DNA of 64,000 bases, taken from contig VWZX01007392.1 of the NCBI GenBank assembly GCA_013399015.1, positions 655,081-719,080 of the forward strand. The letters are read 5' to 3'. Under the pieces are notes generated by a model. The model did not search any database and was not told the origin of the DNA. It was given only the letters and a program-made list of their open reading frames with translations. Origin of the DNA: Galbula dea. Lineage: Eukaryota; Chordata; Aves; Piciformes; Galbulidae. The position numbers and the translations under genes were made by a program. This document shows, one piece after another, positions 35,401-46,700 of this stretch (position 1 is the first letter of the stretch; every line of letters starts with the position of its first letter).

Positions 35401-38400
35401 GATGGGTGACCTACTGTGCTGACTTTACAGTTTTAATTGGAGCTCAGTAAATTTCAAGATAATTACAATAACTTCTGTGAAACCTTTCCGTGTTCTGGGT
35501 CAGAAAGATTAAAACACAAGCCCACACCTGGGGCAGACTTCTTGTTCTAATACATTCTGAACCCAATGAGACAGTTCTTCTCTAATGACTCAGAAGGAAA
35601 AGCAGACTCTATTGAATCAGCAACACCACTTCCTTCCTTTGCAGTTCTACCACTCTTACACTTACCCTGCTCTTCTTGAAAGATCCAGCCAGAGCAGTCC
35701 TGAGGAAGAATGGCTGGAGATTCAGAGAAACTGCAGCAAAAGAGAAAAAGGGTAAAATACACTGGAGGGGGAAAGCAATCTTATTCCTCTGTAGGTAATG
35801 TCTGTGATTACTATGCTCTTTAATAAACAACGTAGCTTGGCTGGAATGGGTGTCACTGTATTTAGCATTCTCCCAGTAGCTGATGAAATGCATCATGTCA
35901 CACTGCCAGGGCATGAATGGTGACTGTGGGGGCTGCTGTGGAGAAAGGATCTTTGACCCATGCAAAAGGAAGCAGCTGTTCTTACAAGGCTCTGCAAGAT
36001 GACTTTTGCACCAGACATAGCCACCTCAGGATGTTTGTCATGGCTGGTCACAACACCACTGTGGTGGATAACTGATTTCCCTTCCCTGCTGCAAAATTCT
36101 TGGGTGGCAGGATCCATCCACCAGCTTAGCTCTGCTGGCAGGATAATGAAAAAGCTTCCCTTTTGTCAAGACCCACCATATTGTCATGTTTGGCTCTGCT
36201 GGTTGAGGGAAGCCTGGAGCGGTACAATCCCAAATGCCAAGGTAAAGTGCAGAGGTGCTAGCAGGGCTGAACTCCTCACTGCAGAATGGTGGTGGTGGCT
36301 GGTGTTTTTTGGTGGCTAAGGGTCCAACTCTGTGACCTTCTACTGCTTGCAGCTAGGAACTACACATGGCCTCCATGGGAAATGGAGATCTATAGCTCCA
36401 GATGTGCTCAGCCGTGGTTGGTATAGGCCATGCCTCTATGTCCCTGGTGCACTTGTTCAACACAAGATTTTATGCAACACAGTGGAGAATGGAAAAAGGA
36501 AACATCAGGCCAAACTACAAAGCTTCACAAGCCCTTGTTGGGATGTTGAACGTTTTTAGGGACTGTTATGGAAGGGGATGAATTTATAAAGCTTCAGAAT
36601 GGTCTGGGCAAATGTCATTTGACTGTCTTCTCTCGGCATAAAACTGATGTTGTGGGCATATGTGTGGTGTCTGTTATTAGCATCACGGGCCAGGAACCAT
36701 GTCAAAGGAGCTGTTTATGAAGACAGGGAAAGAAACCATCTGCCCATTTCCCAGGCTAATAGCAGTGGCTGAGATTTACATGGCACAGCTGAATATGAAG
36801 CAGTTACCTTTGGATCAGTCCTTGAGCAAACCAGCCCCCTGCTTACATGCTTTGAGACCATGTGGGACATGAATGCAAGAGCAGATATAAGGAGAAAGGT
36901 TTCCTCTCAAGCTAGAGACATGGCAAAATGATTTGTTATTTACTTTTGCTAATTCTTTACTATTTTGGCACTATTCTGATTTTTAAAATTGTTTATTCTT
37001 TTCTTTTTCTGTGAGTGTCACAGAATCATGTGAACCAGGGAGCTAAAAAGCTGGGTGAAATTTTTGCCTCAGGCTCTCAACATGTAAGATGTGTTGGTGT
37101 GTGTGAGTATGCATGTCTTCATATGCACAGATGAGTCATTCTTACTCTTGCTCATGTTGTTTCCGGGAGGGGGAAGCGAGGTGGTTTAATCCAAGGTAGG
37201 GGGATACAACATACAGACCTGGCATGGGGGGATGGCATGCACAGAGGGTTTTCTGGCTCAGCAGAGGTGGCTGGAAGGAGAATCTATTGTTGCTTTCCTA
37301 GTAAAAGGATGGGCAAAGCAGCCCTGTGTCCTTGGTACCTTGGCTGGTCAGAAAGTGGCAAGTGTGTCTCATCTCTGCTCCCTCACTTTCTGTATGTCAC
37401 TGTGGGCAAAGGCAAGACTCAGAGAGGAAACCACAAGTGGTCTGGGCTGCTGAGTCTCAGCAAACAGCAGAACAGGCTCTGGGTGCAGACTGTTTGCTTC
37501 CCAAAGGACCCAGTGCAATGCTGTCTGTCCCTCTCCTGAGGAAACTTCACCTTCTGCATGTTTGCTGAGACATGCAGCCTTTCCCTGTCCTGTCTCCTCC
37601 TCTGCTTCCACCACTTTCTCAATATAAACTGATCTTTTTTTGTCTTTTTGGTGTCCCTTCTTGTTAAACCTACCTGATGGCTGGCAGATTTAGGGCTGGC
37701 AAAAAGGTGCATGCCCAATAAAATCTGACCCAGATTGTCAACCATGATTAGTACTGAACTCAAATGAGATCATTTTTGAGGCTCTCAGTTGTTTAATTCA
37801 GTGCAGAATGAATTATTTTTAATCATCTTACTCCTTCTGGACCCTAGCTGGGTCAGTATTGTCTATATTATCATATATTAAAATGGCACTGAGGTTGAAA
37901 ATACACAACAGCAAAGCATGCTGTTCCTAGGGTAATCTATTGCTCATCCCACAGCAGAGACCAGTCAAAATTCTCCAAGAAGGTGTATTCTGCAGAGAAA
38001 GTGAGCCTGAGTCTGGAGAATCAAAGAGTGCATGTAGGATCTGGATGAACTTCTTAGGACAAGATCCATTGGTGCAAGCACTGTGGGAAAGCAGGCCAGA
38101 CCTTTGGTCATCACCCATCTCCCATGGCTACGAGGCAGAAGAGTTGTGCTGCTGGCAGAGCTGGAGGCGATGTGTCCCACTTCCAGGGACCCACATTGCA
38201 TCTGTGGGTTTGTTACATGGTCTCTCCATGTGCAGCAGATGCCTCTGTGTTTTCTGCCTGTGTGTAGTTTTTGTGTTCCCATGTTGCATGTCACTGGTGG
38301 AGGCTGCCCTGACTCCCCGGCTGCACTCATCTTGCCCCAGAGCATTGCTGTCATTATGACAGAAGTCACATTTGGAATTGTTCACTCGGTGTTCGGAGCA

Positions 38401-39271
38401 GATATATGTCTTCTATGGCATCTTTTGGGACTTCTGCTTCTGCAAGATGACTCACAGGTCCCCTTGTACCCTCACACTGTCCTTCTTGCTCCTATGGTTC
38501 AGAACTTTGCAACAGCCATTGGCAGCTTCGTTTTCCTGCATATTGCTTGACATCTATTCGGAAGTATCACAAAGCAGAGGCATTTCCAAAGAGCTCTCAG
38601 GTTTCAGAAGAAAATAAATGCAGTAAACAGCTCCACTAGACTCTGAATGACACAATTCAATGTTCCCTCTTGCCTATCCAAGAAGATAAGGTTTTTGTTG
38701 GAGGCAGGTAGTGGTTGTTTATGTGTGCTGGGAAGAGGGGGCAGGATGAAGCTTCCTCTGGGAACCAGTATGAGAGCCATTCATGAGATGAGTAGTACAA
38801 AAGTAATTTGTTGAGGTTGCAGCAGACACCCCAGTCTGATAACAAACACTTAAGTTGCAACCCTCACTGCAGTAATGGGGAGCACTGCAAACCTCATGGA
38901 GACACCTAGGAATGCCCAGGGCTACTCCAAGGTCAGGTAGGGATTCTGCAGGCAGGATACCTCCAGGCCTATGACCAAAATACCAAAGCCAGTCAAGGAC
39001 ATTCTTCCTACATCCTTTCCCAATTGGTGGTCTCTGAAGCACCATCTGGATGACTTATGAGCAGCATGAGGAGCTGCAACCTGGGGGAACTGGCTGTGAC
39101 ACCACTCAAGGGGAGGTACCCAAAATGTAGAAAAACCATTGGTGTGCCAGTTTTGATGCTTGCTATAGGAGCTTGCTGTAGAAGGTGATGTTTCACCTGA
39201 GTTGGAGAGGCTTGGCAGATGATAGTGGGAGGTGCAGAAGCTTTGGTGAAGGGTGACCTAGAAAGAGAGGT
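32458..39271. other. Unique non-coding DNA, no gene recognised
   Basis: Nearly 7 kb with no transposon I can recognise and no supported exon. Open frames up to 155 codons (38083-38550, plus) overlap frames of 139 and 134 codons on both strands and match nothing known. A short CATATATATATG run lies near 33673. An 11-bp direct duplication TTTTTGAGACA occurs at about 33964-33986. No RNA gene was found. Confidence 0.55.
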
Positions 39272-39292
39272 CAGGACTTCTAGGAAGTCCTG
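39272..39292. other. Perfect 9-bp inverted repeat with 3-bp loop
   Basis: CAGGACTTC (39272-39280) and GAAGTCCTG (39284-39292) are exact reverse complements around TAG. There is no T run after it and no neighbouring gene, so it is not a terminator. Chance origin is likely in 64 kb. Confidence 0.5.
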
Positions 39293-39434
39293 GAATTTCT
39301 TTTTTTCCAGTGACCTCTGGAAGATTTTCTTTAGAGTGTAGATGGACACTAATGGCTTTGCAGTTTTTTGTGTCATTCTGGAAAGTCCAGTTTACTTCCC
39401 CTTAACTAGAGGAGCCTTTTCCAAGCACACAGAT

Positions 39435-39476
39435 AGGAATTATTTTCACTAAGGAAAAGGAATTATTTTCACTAAG
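39435..39476. repeat. Two-copy tandem duplication, period 23 bp
   Basis: AGGAATTATTTTCACTAAG occurs at 39435-39453 and again, identically, at 39458-39476, with GAAA completing the first unit. The perfect identity suggests a recent local duplication, perhaps polymorphic between individuals. Confidence 0.85.
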
Positions 39477-40576
39477 TAATCTCTAACCAGCATTGGAATG
39501 TGCTTTCAGAAGATTGATAGAGCAGACAGAGGACCTTGACACAGTGGCCTGATGGATATCAGAGAAGTCCTGCTAAAGTGGTAAGCCATGGCTGTGATTT
39601 TTCTAGTCTTTAAGAGGGTTGATACGGACACTTGTGGTGAATGTTCTGAACAGCCAGAGAGCCTGGTCTGATGAAACTGCAGAAGAGCAGGTAGTTGTGG
39701 ATTCATAGGGTTCCTGCTGTGAGCCTAGGGCCATGGTGAGAAATGCATATGCTTGTGCATAAGGCCTTTATTAAAACGACCTCACCCATATGTATACATT
39801 TTAATCATGTCAGTGAATGCCTGCTGTGTTTATTTTTAATACAGCTCTTGTTTTGATGTTACAATTGTGATGATGTGGATCTAATGGTGGTGACTCTTCA
39901 TCTTAGGCCTCAAATCCAGAGCTGAAAGTGAAAAGACACTTTGCATTACTTTAAAATACAAAAGGGAATGTCCCTGGGCAAATTAGGCCTTCATTTCTAT
40001 TCTAGACAGTAGCCAGCTGTCTGCTGCCTGGAGTCCACAGTGCACAAGTTACTCTGGAGGTCACCTGAGGTCCCTTCCCCTGCTGCCTCCCACAGCCAAC
40101 TGATAGGTGACGGAAAGGCAAACAGGCCTTTGTGGAAGGTTCATCTATACCCTGAACTTCAATATTACCTCAGTGGTAAAACATAGTCTTTTCCAGTCTT
40201 GATTTTTTTTTGAGGTGCTGTTAATTTCCTCTTTTTAGCCCTGAACTGCTCCAAAGAAATCCCTAAGAGGAAGGCATATACTGTAATACCAAGGTCTAGC
40301 AGAGCTTTCCATCAGACACCATGGTGCTAGTGTTGTCTATGACAGTAGCAGTTCCCACCAGATTTTCACAGAGGAGAGGTGTAAAGAAAAAAAGTATAAA
40401 CTGAAAAAAGATCAGCAGAGATGTTGGCAGTCAGTCCTTGCGATGGAGCCTCAGGAAGAGAAGGGATTTCTGACTTGAGCCTTGTGTACTCTCCTTAAAC
40501 TGTAGCATTGTCTCTGGGTCTGCAGATATCTCGTAGCTTTGTAATGCATGACGTGTGCTGGTGACAGACAGGCAAG
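39477..40576. other. Unique non-coding DNA, no gene recognised
   Basis: No gene or transposon is recognised and open frames are short. A weak C/D-box-like arrangement at 39862-39930 is treated among the findings and is not claimed as an RNA gene. Confidence 0.5.
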
Positions 40577-40700
40577 CTAGTGAGCCGAAGGCAAGCTGCC
40601 AGCATTCTCTTCACTTTGAACGCCCTTGGCCGTCCCGAGACTCGTTCCAAAACATTTAAATTGCTTAAGTGTGCAGCGATGTGCTTTAATTAATGCAGAA
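40577..40700. promoter_or_regulatory. CpG-retaining segment, candidate conserved regulatory element
   Basis: Six CpGs lie within about 95 bp (40583-40678) in an otherwise CpG-poor region. A CTTTGAA core of TCF/LEF type lies within CACTTTGAACG near 40613. AT-rich motifs follow, including CATTTAAATTGCTTAAGTG and TTTAATTAATG. The mix of preserved CpGs and homeodomain-like A/T motifs is what conserved enhancers often look like. No exon or promoter is visible. The function is inference only. Confidence 0.3.
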
Positions 40701-43700
40701 GAAGGGAGCAGTAAAATACAGGTCCTTTCAGTACTAATGTGGCCTTGTGGTTGAGGCACAGGTGCTAGAAAGCCAGGAATGCCTGGACTGGCCTCTGCCT
40801 CATTGCAGAATGAGCAGTGCTACAGCTTCCCCGGCCTTGGTAGGGCTGATGGTGTTGAGCTACCTTTGCCTGGTGCCTGGGACACAGGATACTGTGGGAA
40901 AGGTGAGTATAGCACACAGCTATTAATGACATCTTCTTGATGCTCTGTCTAGGAAAGGAGCTCTGCAAAATAAACAGCAGTTTTAATATTAAATGGCAGG
41001 ACCTGGAGACTGAAAAATTCCTGTGACACACTTTGTGAAAAGTTTTAGCAAGTGGCAGGGTTTCCTCTCAAGTCCGCTCTTCAACACGAGGCAAGTGATA
41101 GTACTGTACAAAGAGATTGCTGCTCCCATTGCACAGGTGGGGAGCACAACTGTCACACAGCTGCATGACTTGCCCAGGAAAGATGACATTGAACTAGGGC
41201 TTCACATGTACTGTCTGGAGGCTCACACATGTGATTTACCCCAGGACTGTGTTTCATCAAAAAACCTCCCCCAAGCTACCTATGTGTAGTCCTGGAGAAG
41301 GCATAGTTCTGGATCCTTTTTTTCCTCTCTGAGCACAATGTAGAAAAAGTAGGAAACTTTCTAGGTCATATCTAATGTAAAAGGCATGAAATGTTTGGTT
41401 AGTTGTTTTTGTTTGGTTGGTTTTGGGGTTTTTTTTCAATGACATCTGGATTATTAAGGATTACATGTTGGCTCATTGAAGGGGCCCAACTTCATCATTT
41501 ACACCCTAACTATGATTTTCAACAGAAAGGGAATAACTTGACTTGGCCATGTGAATATATAGTCAGCTATGATGGCTACAATGTTTCCTTCCGAGGAGCA
41601 CTGATGTTTTAAACAGTGGCCCTGCCTGTGGACTGCTTAGAAGATCTGATATCAGCTGACCTGGCCAGCCAATGACCCTACTGAGTCTGGAAATAAAAGG
41701 TCAAATACTCAGACAGGCTGCAATGGAATAGGACATTTTTCGGAGAGGTTTCCTTTTAGAAAGCCACCTTAACTGGATCTTCTAAGCTCCTCAGATACCC
41801 AGAATTTGAATGGCAGCTAGGAATGGCTTTGATTTTGAAGAAGTTTTACTGGGGAAATTTTACCAGCACCTGCAATTAGACAGCATGAGTCTTACCAGAA
41901 TGGTCAGTTCCTTAATTTAATGAGCATTAGAACAGTGATTCATTTCAAAGTGGAACTTTGTTATGCTGCTCCAGAAAGAAGAAATGACAGAGAGGAACAA
42001 AAAGAATGAGGAAATAGTTGTTTTAGGCTGAAAACAGAGCAATATGTTCCTGGAAGTATACTTTCAGCCCCTATGCATGTCTGGCTCAAGCTGAGGGTTG
42101 AATCCCTGCATATGGCTGGCTTTTCTTAATAAGGTCGGTCTGACCTCACCTCTTCAGGCCAAAGCTCTTCAAGGCTGCAGGTACTGCCTAACACCACATG
42201 CCAGGTTGCTCTGCACTCTAGAGCCATGCATGGAGCATTTTCTGTGCATTTCCTTGTTCCCTAAGAGCTGTAACAGGTTAAATGTTTACATAGAAATGTT
42301 ATAATAATGATTAATGCCCTCCTGCCCAGGCTCTGACCATACTTCCAACGTATTCTATCATTCTTCAAGGCTATAAATCCGTTGCTCCTGCTGATGTGTG
42401 TCTGATCCTGCAGTCTGACTGAAGCCAGCAGGAGATAAAACAGTTGCACCTCTCGCAAAATGAAATCCTCTCATTTTTGACCAAGTAGATGCCTTCCATA
42501 GTAATAAAGCAACGTAGCAACTAAGCCTGAAAATAGGAAATCAAGTAGAGAAACGAGAAAGCACTCATTGCCAAAGAAAAAAGCCTGGCAAAACCCAACA
42601 GTGGTGAAACCAAATGGAAATGTTGCAAACTTTCACCTAGAATAAACAATCCAAATCAGCTGGAAGCACTTTCCATAGCACTGGTTCCCAGGAATAGGGT
42701 TGCATCATTTTCTTGACACAAGGCTGCCAAAGACTGTAGTGACATACTAGAATCCTGCTGATTAGCCAAGCCTTTGGCACACTTACATGGCCAGAGATAT
42801 TTATTTATCGTTATTTTTCTGGTAAGAATTGATGGTAGATTAATAATGGGAGGGAGGAAACACAAATATATTTATTTGAGTGGAGGAGACTTTAGCTTTA
42901 GAGTAGAATAATATGTTGTGTTACATGGCAGCTTTTTGTCAGAGGACCTCAGACACAAAACACCATTATTAGCACCCCAGCATCATCCTTGGCAGATGTG
43001 ACATGATCTATTTCTCAGATGGTCAAAAGCTGGCCAGAGATACTAGATACTGAATGCTCTGAGGTTCCCTTGAGTCAAGCCTAATTTGCCTCTCCATGGT
43101 TCTGAGGAGACTGCTCCATGTTTTTATATTAGCTTTTGAAAGCTGCCTGCAGCGCATGCAATTAGTAGGCCCTGGCCCATGAGTTAGTGGCACGGCAGAA
43201 TCAGAGATCAGCAGCTCTGCCTTTCTTGCTTTGCTACTTGTCAGGTTAAGTTTGAAAGCAGGGACACCATGCTTTGGTTCTCACCATGCCTGTGAGAAAA
43301 TCCATTTTTTCTTTTCTTCAGAAATATCATCTTTTATTTCATGTCTGTTCTTCAAGCACTGCCTAGCCCATCTCTTTCAATGGCTGCCTAGTCCTTTCTG
43401 CTTGCTACTTTTGGTATGCACAAACCATGCACTGGATCACCTCCTTCACCAATCTCATCATTATCAGTTTTCCCACAGCACCTACTTCTTCTTTTCACCC
43501 TTCACTGCCTGAGCCATCATCCTCCTGTCAGTCAAGGCAGCCCTTTGTTCACACTTCCTTTTTCTCTGAAACTTTAGCAACACAAGTATGATCTCAGAAA
43601 AAAAAATAAATAGCAATGGTGAGGTTTCCCTCTCTCTCAGCATGGCTTCCTTTGGGAATCCTGCTCATAATTTCTTGCCATTTGTGACAAGATCCCAGGA

Positions 43701-46700
43701 ACCAACCTGTGGCTAAGTTTGAACAGGAAGCCAGACGCAGACAGACATACTGGAAAGAAGGGGACAGAAACAGGGAATGTTCAGACATAACTGGACCAGC
43801 AAAGCCTTGAAAAGCCAACTGGCAGCCCCATCCTTCAGGCAGCTGTCTGAAAACAGAGTTTGGTCTGAATCAGAACCTTCCATTTAAACATGCATGAACT
43901 TTGAGAACAGTTAGGTTCAGATTGGTTTGAGCTGGACTCCAGACCCTGATAAGAGAGTTCCTCCCCTGAGCCTTTGAGAGCATCTGGATTCTCAGTCTCT
44001 AAACTGACCTGACCTTTAGAGTGTCTCCTGAGTTTTTTACTCATTTACAAGGTCATGGGCTTTCAGGAGAAGACCAACCCACTTTGGTACTGTTTGTTTC
44101 ACTGTCTAGGGACATTTTTCTTTCTTCAGGGAGCTAGGCAAAGCAATGTTTCAGGAATGGAGGAGAGTCAGCATGACTGAATGGTATTTAAGAAACATGG
44201 GAGACAAATGAGGAGATCCTAGAGGTACTTCCTTTCTAAATAGCTCAGAGATTAGTAATGCTTTGCCATACCTGTAAATAGTTCACGCACAGACATGAAT
44301 GCCAACAAGTGCTCTGGAAAGTTGCGCCTCATTACTCCTTGTTTTCAAAGCATGTTCACGATTTTTCAGCAACCACCTACTGAAGCCAAGAGAAAATCAA
44401 AAGATCCCTGACCTTTCACAGCTCTGATTTCCTAATATTTTGGACACCTTTAATCCTTGCCTCAATCCACAAGGCACAGTTGTGTAACACAGCCACAGTC
44501 CAGGAAGGGCCTGGCACAAGAGAAGTGCCAGACACAGAACATCCTTGGTGTGCAAAAAAGCAGGAGGAGTGCAAAGCATGCCTGGGGGTTCACAACAGCA
44601 TTAACCATATTTCTGTGGTGTCTGGGGAATCTGTTAGTGCATGGAAGGTTTTGGCTTGTCACCAGAAGGCCCATGCAGAGTGGTCAGACAAGTTGGGTGG
44701 TGAACGCGTGCACATATGTATTTGCTGTCACTGAGGTTGCAAAACAAAAGCAGACAGATCATCTCATGACTTGGCCTCCTTATCTCCACCTACCACAACC
44801 TTTAAAGTTGCACAAGAAAATAGGACTGAATTTTGAGGTGGAAACCTGCAGATAAATAAAGCAGATGCAGCAACATCGAATGGCAAAGCTCCACCAGAAT
44901 GAGATTTTATGATAATGGCAACATACTTCTGAGCTTGTCTCAAACCCTGAATTCAGGTCCTACCCAACTTAGGCTGAAAGAAGTTAAAATTAAGGAGGTG
45001 TCTTTTGTGGTTTGTCATATAGTCTGTGATTATGGACACTCAAAAAGCTCATTCTACTGAAAGACTCAAGGATGTTCAGCCTGCTGGAAAACTTCCTTGT
45101 TTAACACATATAATTCCAGTATGCAAAAACTTAATGACTGAGAAAAAGAGGAAGATGTTCTCTCGGTGGTTTAGTGGTAACAAAAGGGTTAATTATCTTC
45201 CAATGCTCCTGACAGGGCCACACTAAAGGCCATGGGAGTGTCAGCCTTCTCCTATGTAAAAGTAATGCAATGGGGACAACCCCTGCAGAAACAGAGTCCC
45301 CCAGAGAAACCTAGCTTACAGCAGGAGACAAAGTGGCTCCAAAGTGTTTTTGATCAGTTGGAAACCCTGACTTTATTTTTAAAAAGTGAAGGTTTTTTTT
45401 TTGTCTGGGAGACATGAGCATCTGCTTAGTGACTTCATGGTGCAGGGAATAGCAACTCACTAGTGTCTTGCCAGGTAAGCAGCAAACAACATTAGATCAT
45501 TGCAAACAGTTCTCTTTGGCCTCCATCTGTCAGATAAGGACCATATCACTGGCAAGATGAATGTGATGATGAACTATCCTTCAGCTAAGAAAAGCCAAAT
45601 GTGAAGCTCATTAAGGAGAAAACCTGAGATGTCCTCTATAGAGAGGGTGCAGCCGATTTGCTGCTGTTGGTTGGCTAATCTCTTATTAGCTGAGGTCAAA
45701 ATGATCTGCATGAAGAAGAAATGTCTCTGTCATGACATGTCAGAACAGTGGAGCCAACTGAATCCCTAGTGCTGAATCTGTTAGGGACTATGGGGGTGGT
45801 TCTGGCTCTTAATTACACAGAACTGATTACATGTGAGTGGCTGTGTGCGTAGCCAAGGCATGCTCTGCAGCCTTCTCCAGGCTCAGCCTGCAGGACACAA
45901 GCAAATGGTACAGCCTCACCTTCAGCTTTGAAGCAGGCCCTACTTAGTGGCCATTCAAATATGGCACTGTCAAGAAACAGTGCAGCTCCTAATAGTGGTG
46001 TCGATTAGGATGAGATTAAAAGAAAAGCTGTGGTTCAGAGGAGTGACGCCATGGAAAACATCAAGGAAAATGAGATGGAAAATACAGTCATTAGCAAATT
46101 GCTTTATTTATGGCTATTGGACACTGCTGCTGTGCCAAATCTTGAATTTATTGAGTGCCGTGGATTTCTTCATTAAAATGATATTATTGGATTGGTTTTT
46201 GTTGCGATTTCCAATGTCTGTCCCCTTAGCTGTTTTTGCTTTTGCTCTGTGTAAGTGTGATCCTGTAAGAACAGACCAGTCTGTGTGGACAGAGCGTGGG
46301 TTTAGTCATGCTTTTTAAATGGCGTGGCTGATTTTCTCTGAATTCCCTCTCTTCTCTCCTCCATTTTGGCTTTGTGCTTCACCTCACAGGCTGCACCGCA
46401 GTGGCTCCAAACCCTTTCCCTCCCAGTTATTAACACTAAGCTGACAAGCTTTAAGCAAAGATTTTCAGGTGTCTTTAGAAAGCTTGTGTTGGCTGCTAGG
46501 TGTTCCCAGGAGGCTGCAGATCCTGGAATCTTCCACCCTGGCAATGTTCCTAGCCCATTGCAACTGTGACCTTACCAAGAACCCAGTACTGGAATTTTGC
46601 AGCTGTTCAGAGGTCTCCAGACGCAACAACAACTGGTTTCTGCTCTCAAAGTCAGCCATTTGGTACTTTAGATGACACAGACATAACCCTTTAAAATTTT

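Noticed and set aside
45160..45200. tRNA-like A box TGGTTTAGTGG near 45167
   Set aside because: No B box at the proper distance and no cloverleaf.
45560..45630. C/D snoRNA candidate with GTGATGA and CTGA boxes
   Set aside because: The flanks show no terminal stem and no internal boxes are convincing.
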